A stretch of DNA of 64,000 nucleotides from Anadara kagoshimensis. Taxonomy: Eukaryota; Mollusca; Bivalvia; Arcoida; Arcidae. This document shows, piece after piece, positions 24,334 through 36,085 of this stretch; the first letter of the stretch is position 1; each line of letters starts with the position of its first letter. A model generated the notes under the pieces. It was not told where the DNA came from and searched no databases. It was given only the letters and a program-made list of their open reading frames with translations. The position numbers and the translations under genes are program-made. Location: NCBI GenBank assembly GCA_021292105.1, contig CM037870.1, positions 47,298,508 through 47,362,507 of the forward strand, read 5' to 3'.

Positions 24334-25160
24334 ACAAACATTTTATTGGCTATAAAAGAACTATTATATTTTTAAATTCCGTAACGTTCAATTTTATTCA
24401 TTTGTAACATTGTAATTTTGCAATGTGTTTTGTTGTTTGCTGTCATTCAAATACACAAATAATAACTTTTATTATCAAAAACATTGAACATGAGTTTGGT
24501 TTATATTAATGTTTTGCAAAACAATTTACGAGAAAATAGCCATGTCAATCTTTTTAATAGGAGATGCTATTAAGGTTTACAAGATGTAAACAGCAAATCT
24601 TGTATTTATTTTAATTAACGATATATTATATAAAGTTATTTGAGATAAACAACACGCATTACTTGGCTGCAATATAATAAATAAATAAAAATAAATGAAG
24701 TAATATACCGAGAGAGAGAGAAAAAACATACTCGGAATAAAACTAATTATAAATCTCATTGTTGAGATCAACAAGACACGTTGATGTCCAGTGGTGTGGT
24801 GAAAGTACTTCCGATGAACCCAAAGCAGTTTTTACGACCAGTGGTCTTTAAAAATTTTGCAATGTTTGCTATTTGTCTTTTACAAAGATTATATCTCGCA
24901 AATTATTTACAAATACATATCGGCTCTTTGATTTTTACCTAATTTCGGTCAATGTCAACAATGCCTGACGTTTTCTACACAAAGATACCAAAAACTGTCT
25001 TCTACATCCGATAGTAGATTTACTTAAAATCCCAAAATATTAAAACATAAACTTATGCAAGTTGTGATTAAGGCAAAATTACAATATTACAAATGAGTAA
25101 AATTGAACGTTACTAAATTCAAGAATATAATAGTTCTTTTATAGCCAATAAAATGTTTGT
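24334..25160. repeat. Widely spaced inverted repeat, ~87-bp arms
   Basis: ACAAACATTTTATTGGC...TTGTAATTTTG at 24334-24420 recurs as its reverse complement at 25074-25160 with roughly 90% identity by eye. The 650-bp centre has no ORF of note. It could be a non-autonomous foldback element or two copies of one repeat inserted in opposite directions. Confidence 0.7.
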
Positions 25161-25199
25161 CACAATCTTCGTTACGATTAAGGCTTTTTTTCAGGGGAA

Positions 25200-26262
25200 T
25201 TTACTGTTTCCAAGGCACCCAAAACTGTCTGCTAGTTGAAAACATTATCATTTCCCTTTTCTTTAGAAATTCATATTCCACATATTGAGCATATTACGCA
25301 TACTTCGATTCCTAAATTTGATGATTTCTACGAACCGTTCCCTTCCTCTATATTGTCTATTTATTGCTCGTTGGAACTATTTCCAAATTAATTCGAATAC
25401 TCATGAACGGATTGCAATTGTTCATAATCTTGTGGTGTCTGCAGTCTATACATCTCATAGTTTATAAATTGAGGCGTAACTTGTGCTCCGCCGATAGATA
25501 TTTCTAAGGACACAATTCCACGAATCAGTCATTGGCATTCTCGTTTTTTCTCAACATTACATTCGGATACCTTTAATGCAATGTGTAATTGGAATTAATT
25601 TGACTACCCTACGTTTTATAATGCCGCCATTCTCAGTACAAACATTCCAAACCTGTACTCATTACCTTCTCTGAATCAAAGGCTTTGTTCGTGGACCTGA
25701 TGGCAACAGGGATATTTTCATTATTGATGGCAAATATTTACCTTACATTCCATATGAGGAGACGTATAGGGGCCTCTGAAGAACGTTTATAAACCCGATT
25801 GGTCGCCATACGATACTCTTGTCATACTTTATATAGCTATAGACAACTTTGCATTATCCAATGATTTGTGTATTATATTATCCAAAATTGTCAGTTTTAT
25901 TTTGTAAACATATTGTTATCATTATCAAGTAGACAAGAATATACGTATAATTTTCAATTTGTCTATTGGTTTTATTATGAGTATACAACGTTTCATTATA
26001 TCTATATATAAACGGGATTATTATAGTCTTGAGATAGTGTTTCTTGTTCCTTCAAATGATATATGTTTTACCATAATATGTTTTTGTCCTCGTGTCTTTT
26101 TGATTTATTATATTGTAAGTTGTTTAAGTACGAGTTTGACAGTTGTATTTTTTTGAAATAAAATGGGAAAAGAAAAATGACAAATTGTAAGGACATATTG
26201 AGGTCCTTAACTTGCGACCTTGCAAAAACATTCACATCAGAAACGTGAAAAATAATTTTTAT

Positions 26263-26331
<69 letters not shown>

Positions 26332-28200
26332 TGAAACAAGGTAGTCCTAATTGTCCTGGTGGTAAAATAATTAACTTATATGTATTTAATATTCAATAGA
26401 ACAGTAGTTGTAAAATAGTTAAGGCCATCAAATGGTGCTGTCATTTGCTATTTAGCTATTTAAAAACAAATTTCACGAGCTAAAATAAAAATATAAATAA
26501 CCATGCGCTACTTTTGAGTGCACTATTTATAAAAAAAAGTATAAAAGAAGCACATGGCAGTGATGTTACCATAAAACTGCATTAAGTTAACCATATGTCC
26601 AAGTTTGCAGTTAAATGATAACCAACGTTGTCCTCTTGTGTGTTTGTCATATTATCTATGGTTTGATTGTGTCCTTCATAGACGTTTATTGTGTCATGGT
26701 TAATAGTCGCAATGACGGTTGTCAAATGTACATCTTGTCAAAGGTTTCAAAATTATTTTATTTTGTGTATTTTTGTTTGGTTTTATTGGAAACCTTGACA
26801 ACGTTTTACTTTGTTTAAATCATTATCTTTTAGATATTTTCGGCTACAAATTCATGTTCTATTTCATTAGGTTAATAATCACTAACATAAAAAGAAATTT
26901 AAAAATAGTTTGGGTTTCTTTTATTATATTTAATCTGGATTTAAGCATCCAAAGTCTTGTAGAGTATATATGACACAGAAATTCATGTGATGAAAACCTG
27001 AAAACTTGCGATGTCGGATCAAACCTTGAGAAGAGGATGGGTAATGATTAACGAGAATGATCGTGGTAATAAGATTGTCTCTAAAACCTTACAATCTCCT
27101 CAATTTCATGATAAGAATTGTAAATACTTTATCATGCTGTATTTGTTGGCTTCACTTGAGCTAGAAGGGCGTTTATTTAAAATACTTATAACAACAATAT
27201 TTCAAGATTGTCCCTAGCAGATTTTTTTGAAGAAGAGTATAATTAATCTTGATTTCCATTGCTAGATCATATTACATGGAGTTATCAGAAAATATTTTTG
27301 TTTTTACAATATATTTTAAATTTAGATAGAAACAAGGATAGCAAAGAATACTTGAACAATGGTTTATTGGCCTCTTTGTTAATTGAAATTATATACTTAG
27401 TTAAATATAACTAATATTATCGAAACTAATAAGGTCAATTATAATAAGTGGTATAAAATCAGAACACAATGTTGTTTTTTCTTCGTAGCGTCTTCTGCAA
27501 AATATGGTGGGTCTTTTGGAAAGTTTGACTATATAATTAACTCAATTGCAAGAGATGGAGTGGGGTAATGGGGTTTAATACCCAGTCACGATTTTCGATT
27601 TTTTCGTAGTTGAATAACTTCTATAAGATGAACAATATATATTTTTTCAATAAAACTGTCAGTATTTTCAGAAACATAATGTTTTATATGGCATCATACA
27701 AAAGAAATCAAGCTCTGTTTATTGGAAGTTCATGTTTTTTTTAGCGGTAACGGTTTTCTATAAGTTGTGGGAACCCCAACCCCCCATGTGAAAAGGCGAT
27801 TTTCTCTGTATCTTGTACGAACAATCAATAAAATTCTAATTATTATCTAACAGTCATGACATTTGGTAATAATACAAGACATTCTGAAATATTTGAATCA
27901 ATCTACAGAGATTTCTCCTATCGAGACTCTTTTACGGACATTCTGTGCTTTAACAGACCAGGTTCTGGTTTCACAATAATTTCTTAACTGAATTTCCTTA
28001 ACTTTAATCAAGCTAATTTTGACAATCTTTTATGCAGCTCAAGATATAAATTCCGACAAAACTAGAGTACATATGTTATGAACTTGAACTGACCTACAGG
28101 CTTCGACGAAACTAAAATGCCAAGTGACACCTTCAATTTCTGAATATCTTGAAGATAACATTTCAGCATTAGGAATTCATTTTTGTTAGATTTAAGCTAA
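25200..28200. other. No gene seen
   Basis: AT-rich sequence with short chance ORFs only, apart from the AT microsatellite. None carries a recognisable domain or splice-consistent partner. Confidence 0.5.
26266..26331. repeat. (AT)n microsatellite
   Basis: An AT dinucleotide run of about 30 units, ending ATTATATATATT. Confidence 0.95.
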
Positions 28201-28227
28201 AGAAAATCTTAGTTAAGGAATGATTAG

Positions 28228-28365
28228 GGAACCAAGGCCTGATCCTTTAATGTTTTTCCCTGGAAGTGGAAGTTTACGTGTTGAACATAATTTGCCAGCT
28301 TTAAAGGTTTTACTTCGCTTTAGGATTGCGTTTTTGGATATGCGTTGGTATATTTGTTTTTGTTT
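28228..28365 (+). repeat. Family B fragment, diverged
   Basis: CCCTGGAAGTGGAAGTTTAC, AATTTGCCAGCTTTAAAGG and TTAGGATTGCGTTTTTGG follow the family B order. Confidence 0.65.
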
Positions 28366-29029
28366 TTTTCCTTCTTTAATTTTCAAATTAAAAAATGAAA
28401 CTAAGACTTAAAAACATAAAACTTCAAGTTCATTTTTTGTAATATTGATTTTACATCTACTTTTAGTTCAATTAAGAAATCTACCACGATTCCCCGCAAG
28501 TTATTACTGTTAAAAGAAGGAAGTACCATATTATTTACCGTATAATACAGCGTCAAGATGTCTTCATTAAAGATAAAAGTAGGGTTCAACAAGAAGAGAA
28601 AGTTCATGTTATTTTCATTTATAAACCCGTTTCATTGAATTAAAATGTCACTAGATATGTTACTTAATGATAGAAAAATCTTAAATGTGTAATAATGTTT
28701 TAAACATATTTGAAAGTATTAATTTTACTTGATATCCAAAGGTCAAACAGTTTTTGCTGTGGGTGTTGAGGAAAATTAAATTATAGTTTACCAATGAATG
28801 GGAACAGTTTGAATCTAGTATATAGGAGCTAGAATATGTTAAACAAATATGAGATTTCTTGGAAATTGCCCTAGTTCTTATACTATTTTTACTTTCTAAA
28901 ATGCATTAACCAGGCGTGACATTCAGATTCTCGGACCACCAATGGCCTAAATTACAACTTGCCACAACATGTACAAACAACGCGTCCATGCAATATAGTA
29001 ATTAAAGAAATATATAGACGATCGTGATT

Positions 29030-29265
29030 TGCGTGGTGTCTCTTGTGTCCAGATTTTTCCTGGATGTGCTTGGCGTCCAGTAATTCCGTGTTCGCTTCGT
29101 TATTTAATTTGGTTGCACGCGTGGTGGATGTGGTTTGCAAGACGGAGAATGCTTGCCCCGCCTGGCATGACGGGTGTTTGGCTTGGTTTGCCCGTTTGTG
29201 GGGAATTTTTGCTTTGGTGTGCGATTGTTGTTTGGACATGATTGGTATATTGATTTTGATTATGA
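29030..29265 (+). repeat. Family B copy, strongly diverged and G/T-rich
   Basis: The order of landmarks is kept (GTGTCTCTTGTGTCCAG, TTGGTTGCACGCGTGG, AGAATGCTTGCCCCGCC, GTTTGGACATGATTGGTAT), but substitutions have made this copy unusually rich in G and T. The overlapping ORFs on both strands are chance products of this composition. Confidence 0.6.
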
Positions 29266-29853
29266 AGACAAATGGGGAATAATATACAACTAATTATGAT
29301 TTATGAATTGGCAACATAAAAGCTTAACATTAATGATGTGTTTCTATAAATTATATGGAAAAGACGACGTATCAAAGGCATTTTACTTTAATTAAAAATA
29401 GTTTACTAAAAAGCAAATTCGTTTGAATTGGCATCGGCATTATGCATTATGTAACATTTCACATATAATTGATCACTGTTTTTTGAAAATCAGAGTGTGA
29501 ATTAAAAATACAGTTTATTATTTCGAATTATTTTAAAAGCATATAATATTTCACCCAAAAAGGATGCATTTAGAAGTCGTTGACATCTTGTGTCTGTTAT
29601 TGAGACCATATTTTATATATATTTGAGCAAGTACATTGGGGATTCATTAAATAAGATATAGAATAATATTTCAATTTTAAACTTAAATCATTTTAAGTGC
29701 TATCAGCATCACGTACTGAATTCAACCATTAATTGGTCTGTTTATTTTTGGACATGAATAAGCGGATTAATAAACACGGTACGATATATTTGAAGTCAGA
29801 CAAAATGGTATCTTAATACTTCCTACATACATAGGACTCTTACAAAAGCTTAA

Positions 29854-30194
29854 GGCCGTTGACATTCACGGACTCAGAAAAAGTCAGCAACAGTTATATA
29901 TATAGTCTTAAACATATTTAATGCCTTGAGCATCAGGTACGAAAAGATAACCAATTTAAATCCTGACAAGATGGTATTTATTTAAAGGACTGATGATATG
30001 GCATGACCTTTGCCGTGCTTGGGGACCCTAGGTAGTTGGTACCAAAATGATCTAAAGCACCGGTTTTAACATCCATGACAGCATCATACACAGTCTCACT
30101 CAGGCAGACCCTAGTGCAAGAAGGTAATCCGATTTCCTTCACCTTTTTAGAACTGACTGCCTCGACATAAGTGAAATATAGGACTCTTACAAAA
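29854..30194. repeat. 341-bp tandem unit, copy 1 (intact)
   Basis: The unit runs from GGCCGTTGACATTCACGG to the next occurrence of that motif at 30195, exactly 341 bases later. It contains GGACCCTAGGTAGTTGG, TCACTCAGGCAGACCC and a SINE-like 3' part (CTGCCTCGACATAAGTGAAA). Copies 2 and 3 follow but are each split by a transposon. Confidence 0.9.
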
Positions 30195-30318
30195 GGCCGT
30201 TGACATTCACGGACTCAGAAAAAGTCAGCAACAGTTATATATATATAGTCTTAAACATATTTAATGCCTTGGGCATCAGGTACGAAAAGATAACCAATTT
30301 AAATCCTGACAAAATGGT

Positions 30319-30331
30319 CAGTGGCGTAGCG
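30319..30331. repeat. hAT left terminal inverted repeat
   Basis: CAGTGGCGTAGCG, preceded by the target copy ATGGT. This end lies downstream of the transposase stop. Confidence 0.9.
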
Positions 30332-30464
30332 AGCATATCATTTATCTGTACGCACCAGTGTGTGTGCATGCCCCCCCCAGAAAATTTTTGATTTTTAAAG
30401 CCTAAATGCTGCGATTTCCTGCACTCTAGACGGATATGTTTAGTAATATTTTCCCGTTTTTTTA

Positions 30465-30630
30465 AGTTCGGTTGGTTAATGGAATGGTGTTTTTTGTCCC
30501 AGTCAAGTTTATTTCACTTATATCACATCAATTTGAATGATGTTGGGCAACGGAAGCATCGGGGAAAAAAAACCACCGACCTTCCGCGTATTTAACCTGA
30601 CAAAGTTTCTCGAGAGATTTGTAACCAAAT
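30465..30630 (-). repeat. SINE fragment in the hAT 3' region
   Basis: GTCCCAGTCAAGTTTATTTC, ACTTATAT and AACCACCGACCTTCCGC align in order with the minus-strand SINE at 33550-33760. The tRNA-like head is missing. Confidence 0.65.
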
Positions 30631-30810
30631 TGGTAGTAAAACATGTGTACAACTTTAAAACTTCTAACTGATCCGGATAAGGATAAAAACAACAAACCAG
30701 CTTGCGATTATAAACCATTTTACCGACGGCCCTTGCAAGACAAAAACTTAAGCAAAGCATTAATTTATCAACTACAAACAGTGAAAGATACATTTTATAA
30801 ATTCAAAATT

Positions 30811-32872
30811 TCAGTATATGAAATCCATCTTTCGGTTCTTTTTTGCGGCCAACTCGTCGACAACATCTTCAACATTGATATCGATCTCTCTATGTATGTG
30901 CATCAACCCAAGACTAGACAACCTACTTTCGCCCATGGTTGTTCTCAGAAAGTTTTTTATTCGTCGCAAAACACTAAAGGATCTTTCAGCCGTTGCAGTT
31001 GCAACTGGCATTGTTAAAAGAATTAATAAAATGTTCCATATTGAGGGATATAATCCTTTGTTGGTGATAAGAACGGTGTTGCTTAGTGTAGACGGTTTAT
31101 CAGCAGCCATCGCCCAACGGGTTTCCCAGCGAGCAATTTCCTGTTTAAATTCATCCAGGTCTCCAATGATATCATGACTGAAAGTGTCGTACAGATTAAC
31201 AATATTCTCATCTCGAAGTCGATTTAGTCGTGAGGGAAGCAAGTTGAAGGCTTCAAATCTAGGGCTTGATCCAAGGAGACGATCTTCTAACTGCAGAAGT
31301 AGATGGTCAACAAAAACATTATAAAGAGATATTCTCCAGTAATCGGGTGGATTGGCAGCTAACACATTAGCTCTATTTTGGTGTCGAGCTACTATTCTTG
31401 GTATATGCGGCTCAATACCAAATTCCCTGCCAATACCCACAGCTTCATCAAACAACGCATTCCAGACCGCTTCGTCATTTCTTTCATTTCGTAGTTGTGT
31501 GATGACTACACGACATTCCTCAACAGCAGCCAACATATCGCATGATTTGTCCTGAAGAAAAAAAGACAAATGTACGATAAGGCGCAAAACATGTTCACAT
31601 ACCACTAATCCAATCAGAAACTCGAACCTCAACAAAGCACCTAAATGCAAACCTGCCTTGTCATCGTGATCGTTCTGCAGATATTCAAATGCCTGTATTA
31701 CAACGGGAAAAGCTTGTTTAAAGGTTGTAAGAGCATCGGATCGGCTTATCCATCTGGTTTCGCATAATGTTTTTAATTTTATTGTCCTTTCCATTGTATC
31801 TTTCACATGTTCGTTAGTTGAGAGTTCATCTTTAAAGCATTCCAAGCGTTTTGCAGAGTATTCAAAAGCAAAACCAACTTCCTGAACAGTTGCCATCATT
31901 GTCCTCACACACGGTTCCTTGCAGCTGTGTACAATGGCAAGGTTAAGACAATGAGCTTTACAGTGAACATATAGGGCCTCTGGTGCATGTTGGCGTATTA
32001 AAGCCTGTACGCCAATTTTTCTTCCCGACATATTGCTTGCGCCATCATACCCTTGTGCCCTTAACTTCATAACTGGCAAATCGTGCTCATTCATAAACCC
32101 CAACAACAGATCTGCTAATGATTCAGCTTTTGTGCTTTTAGCATACTAGAAACCAAGGAAGTTTTCATTAGCTCACTGACATCAATATAACGCACACATA
32201 CAGATAACTGGACCTTGGTTGATTTATCTGTTGTTTCATCTGCCAGTAGCGCGAAAAATGGAGCGTTAGTACATGACTTAACTAAATGACTGCGTATTTG
32301 TTTAGCACACAAATCAATTATTTCATTTTGAATGTCGGGTGACATGTATGACGGTGTTTTGCTCTCGGGTGTCTCAGAAATAGGATTCTTTGATTCAGCT
32401 AGGTGTCGTGCTAAAATATCATCCGATTTCGCTATTGTATTCAGTATTGAAACAAAATTGCTTTTTTGATCTACATGACCCCGAAGTGGAATATTCTGAC
32501 GCCCACATAGTATGATGACTTCAATAATTTTGAAAAGGATGTGACGATTCTGGCATACAAGTTCTTGATGATATGACGACATTGTACTTGCAATCGATTC
32601 CCTTTTCTTGTTGGCGATGTCGCAAAAATTAAGGCCCATTATCTCACAATCATAATGTGAACACCCTTCGCGAATATGGCGATGTACTAAATGAGAAGTT
32701 TGACCAATCAGTGACCGGCGATGCAAATGTAAAAGTCTTTTCCTTCGCATCTGTCTTTCCAAATATGGTACAACAGGCACAGTATAATGCGTCTTTTGAA
32801 ACTGAATAACGCAGCCATCCGTATTTTTCAAGCCACTCGGAATTGAATCGCCGCTGCTTTTTACCAATAAGC
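30811..32872 (-). pseudogene. hAT transposase (TTF zinc finger, DUF4371-type and dimerisation regions), frameshifted
   Basis: Three reading-frame segments on the minus strand together make a transposase of the hAT group related to ZMYM/TTF zinc-finger proteins. First, about 32862-32690 in its own frame shows the TTF-type finger, with RRFNSEWLEKYGWLRYS followed by DALYCACC. Next, the frame ending at 32115 carries GRQNIPLRGH and FALLADETTD. Last, the frame at 32106-30811 carries GYDGASNMSG near residue 21, HCKAHCLNLA, CETRW and the C-terminal dimerisation block PVATATAERSFSVLRRI. Acidic residues in ADETTD, GYDG and TAERS match the probable catalytic triad. A frameshift lies near 32685 and another near 32170. 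A TAG follows in the next frame after FLGF near 32145. A possible acceptor (TTTTAG) precedes 32872, so a 5' exon may be missing. Transposase activity from this copy is unlikely. Confidence 0.88.
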
Positions 32873-33013
32873 CTAAAATAAGGTAAGAATGGCCTTCGTT
32901 AATTACTTTTTCGACTACAGATGAAACTTAAGTCCAACACTATACAATTTGCCCTTAAAGAGAATATTCGAGTCTCAAAACGTTGGAACCAATATCGAGT
33001 GCCAATATGGAAC

Positions 33014-33015
<2 letters not shown>

Positions 33016-33045
<30 letters not shown>
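33016..33045. repeat. Poly(A) tract
   Basis: About 30 A bases adjacent to a tRNA-like sequence on the minus strand, where it reads as a T tract. Confidence 0.9.
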
Positions 33046-33048
<3 letters not shown>

Positions 33049-33105
33049 CCCAGGGCGGCTACGCCGAGATTCGAACCCCGGCCGTCCGCATGATAGGTGT
33101 CATGT
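33046..33105 (-). repeat. tRNA-like 3' half
   Basis: On the minus strand GGCCGGGGTTCGAATCTCGG gives a T-arm with a box B, followed by a T-rich stretch. The 5' half with box A is not convincing. A SINE or tRNA pseudogene fragment is likely. Confidence 0.5.
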
Positions 33106-33205
33106 TATAAATTTTTGAATTTTATGAAATAAAATGACAACTTTGTCATGTTATAAATTTTTGAATAATTTATTTCATAAAATTCAAAAATTTATAACAT
33201 GACAT
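33099..33205. repeat. Perfect 34-35-bp inverted repeat (cruciform-forming)
   Basis: GTCATGTTATAAATTTTTGA and the bases after it (33099-33133) recur as a perfect reverse complement at 33168-33204. A third, direct partial copy of the arm lies in the spacer, with the small palindrome ATGACAACTTTGTCAT. Perfect arms imply recent origin or gene conversion. Confidence 0.85.
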
Positions 33206-33549
33206 GGGCACTAGACACTAGGCAGGTGCTTTACGTATTGCGATAATCAGAATCATCTGCCTGTACATCAAGTCGTGCTTAATTTGCATACACGTATTTG
33301 CTTCCAACGATTTCGCATGTGAATAAATTGACTTATTTTGTACTAACAAAACTATAACATAATATGTGAACTAAATAAAGAATCAATCATTTTTGGACGT
33401 CAACAAAAATCAAAAGAACTTAATGACTTAGCTACAGACATTTCATTTTTTTTTAAATTCCAAGTATATAGATCAATATAGAACGTTGGCACTTGGTGCG
33501 AAGGACAGAGATCATGGTTAAAGCACACCCAAGACGTTAAAATTGTTAC

Positions 33550-33765
33550 TTGCTACTACTTCACCCGGCTCTCGGTTGGAATGGTGTTTTTCGTCCCAGT
33601 CAAGTTTATTTCACTTATATCGAGGCGGTCAGTTCGGGGATGGTGGAGGAAACCGGAGTACCCAGAGAAAACCACCGACCTTCGGCAAGTGAACTGACAA
33701 ACTTTCTCACATTAGGATATCCCCAAGTGGGATTCGAACCTAGGCGGTGAGAGGCATTTGGCGGT
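33550..33765 (-). repeat. SINE, minus strand
   Basis: On the minus strand the order is a box B-like CCTAGGTTCGAATCCCAC, then GGTCGGTGGTTTTCTC, GGGTACTCCGGTTTCCTCCA, the shared 3' part ATATAAGTGAAATAAACTTG, and ACTGGGACGAAAAACACC. It lies between the hAT transposase and the foldback insertion. The box A side is unclear. Confidence 0.7.
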
Positions 33766-34587
33766 AAGGTAATGATAAGTATAATGTAACTAATGTACAG
33801 ACATATGGCTTGAATGGGTCTATATTTTAAGGGGTCGAATTTGGGTATCAATACAAAATGATTTAGACAGACTTTCTGATATAACAAAGGGTTGCCGGTC
33901 GATGTCCACTACAGTCAGAGTCAAGTCTGACAGTAAATATCAGTAATAGGCGTACTTTGAAAAATGGATACTAGTATAAGAATGAAAAGGCGTTTGTCCA
34001 AAATATTCAGTTACGGATAGGAAGTACTGTGGGAATGAAATTTCCATCTGCACATAAGTATAAACATTTGGACCCCCCTCCCAGGTAAGCTACTGTGCTG
34101 ATTTTTGTAGGTGGTGCTTAAAATGCCTTAAATATGTTTTATTTGCAGTTTGTTTTTCAATAGTACCTTGAAGGAAATGAATAGGATTTAGCAGAATCCC
34201 ACTTTTGTCCCAATATTTTTCTCTTGATTTGGAAATTGCTCAAGTCACTTTGAATCAAGCTGCCAATATCAATGACTTCAACAAGTCGACTTTTCTTTCA
34301 TTCGAAATACATGTATCAGGATTTTTCTGTTCATTTTCTGTTGTTTTATGATGATTCGGCGTTTTATCGACTTGTTGAACTTTCTTAAAAAAGGACTTAA
34401 GTCCAAGTTGTTTAGCCATATTAGTGTGTAGGTCATTGGCGCTAATAAATGATAAACTTTACCGGACGAACGCCGTGTATGATAAATAACAAAACGGTTA
34501 CGACATAAACTTTAAGTCATATTCGGACATCGAGCATAACGTAATTATGTTCAATATTATCTACTAGTGAACCTTGGTATCTCACGA

Positions 34588-34596
34588 TATGCAAAC
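34588..34596. repeat. 9-bp target duplication, left copy
   Basis: TATGCAAAC directly before the foldback terminus; it matches 49327-49335 perfectly. Confidence 0.92.
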
Positions 34597-34811
34597 ACTG
34601 GTGTGAAGCTAGCCCGCAATTCTAGCCCGCAATTTTTTTAAATATCATCAAGCGGGCAATTCGATTTTATTTAAATACGGTTAGTCCTAATATCATTCGA
34701 TTTATTAATATTGATACTTAGGGCGACCTGGTATTCCACACAACTTTTTATAAAGACCACCTGTATATTAAGACCACAGGAACCGTGATTCTAAGTGTGA
34801 TTACGAAATTA

Positions 34812-36085
34812 CGCATAGGGCGTAAAATGAGTTTCCCCATCTAGGGCTTTTAACCACGGGTAGATCTATCCAATTGCAACATTTGGTGAAAATATCAAGA
34901 ACCCTAGAGGGGTAGAACGGGTCCTACGAGAGCTCAGAAGGACCATACCCCCCTTTTGATATGTGATTTCGTAAGGACCTGCTACGTTTGAAGTAGCGTA
35001 CACAGAGAAAATGCGTTTCCCCATCTAGGCCTTTTAACCACGGGTAGATCTATCCAATTGCAACATTTAGTAAAAATTTTAAGAACCCTAAAGGGGTAGA
35101 ACGGGTCCTACGAGAGCTCAGAAGGACCATACCCCCCTTTTGATATGTGATTTCGTAAGGACCTGCTACGTTCAAAGTGGCGTACACAGAGAAAAAGACT
35201 TTCCCCATCTAGGGCTTTTAACCACGGGTAGATCTATCCAATTGCAACATTTGGTGAAAATTTCAAGAACCCTAGAGGGGTAGAACGGGTCTTACGAGAG
35301 CTCAGAAGGACCATACCCCCTTTTGATATGTGATTTCGTAAGGACCTGCTACGTTTGAAGTAGCGTACACAGAGCAAATGCGTTTCCCCATCTAGGCCTT
35401 TTAACCACCGGTAGATCTATCCAATTGCAACATTTGGTGAAAATTTCAAGAACCCTAGAGGGGAAGAACGGGTATTACGATAGCTCAGAAGGACCATACC
35501 CCCCTTTTGATATGTGATTTCATAAGAACCTGCTACGTTTAAAGTAGCGTACACAGAGAAAATGCGTTTCCCCATCTAGGCCTTTTAACCACGGGTAGAT
35601 CTATCCAATTGCAACATTTGGTGAAAATTTCAAGAACGCTAGAGGGGAAGAACGGGTCTTACGAGAGCTCAGAAGGACCATACCCCCTTTTGATATGTGG
35701 TTTCGTAAGGACCTGCTACGTTTGAAGTAGCGTACACAGAGCAAATGCGTTTCCCCATCTAGGCCTTTTAACCACCGGTAGATCTATCCAATTGCAACAT
35801 TTGGTGAAAATTTCAAGAACCCTAGAGGGGTAGAACGGGTCTTACGAGAGCTCAGAAGGACCATACCCCCTTTTGATATGTGATTTCGTAAGGACCTGCT
35901 ACGTTTGAAGTAGCGTACACAGAGCAAATGCGTTTCCCCATCTAGGCCTTTTAACCACGGGTAGATCTATCCAATTGCAACATTTGGTGAAAATTTCAAG
36001 AACCCTAGAGGGGTAGAACGGGTCTTACGAGAGCTCAGAAGGACCATACCCCCCTTTTGATATGTGATTTCGTAAGGACCTGCTA
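34812..36085. repeat. Left-arm satellite array, ~7 monomers of 183-184 bp
   Basis: GCTACGTTTGAAGTAGCGTA-type motifs start at 34981, 35165, 35348, 35532, 35715 and 35898, with a seventh, decayed, at 36082. The spacing is 183-184 each time. Each monomer includes TTTCCCCATCTAGG, AACCACGGGTAGATCTATCC and GAACCCTAGAGGGG, plus a small GCTAC...GTAGC hairpin. Monomers differ by only a few bases. Confidence 0.95.

Noticed and set aside
28952..29282. Overlapping ORFs of 70-95 residues on both strands
   Set aside because: They arise from a G/T-rich diverged family B copy; no protein family is recognisable.
29988..30010. CTGATGA in the 341-bp tandem unit
   Set aside because: No GAAA follows at a usable distance and no stem II forms.
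30643..31177. Plus-strand ORFs opposite the hAT transposase
   Set aside because: They are shadows of the minus-strand transposase frame, which has clear domain motifs.
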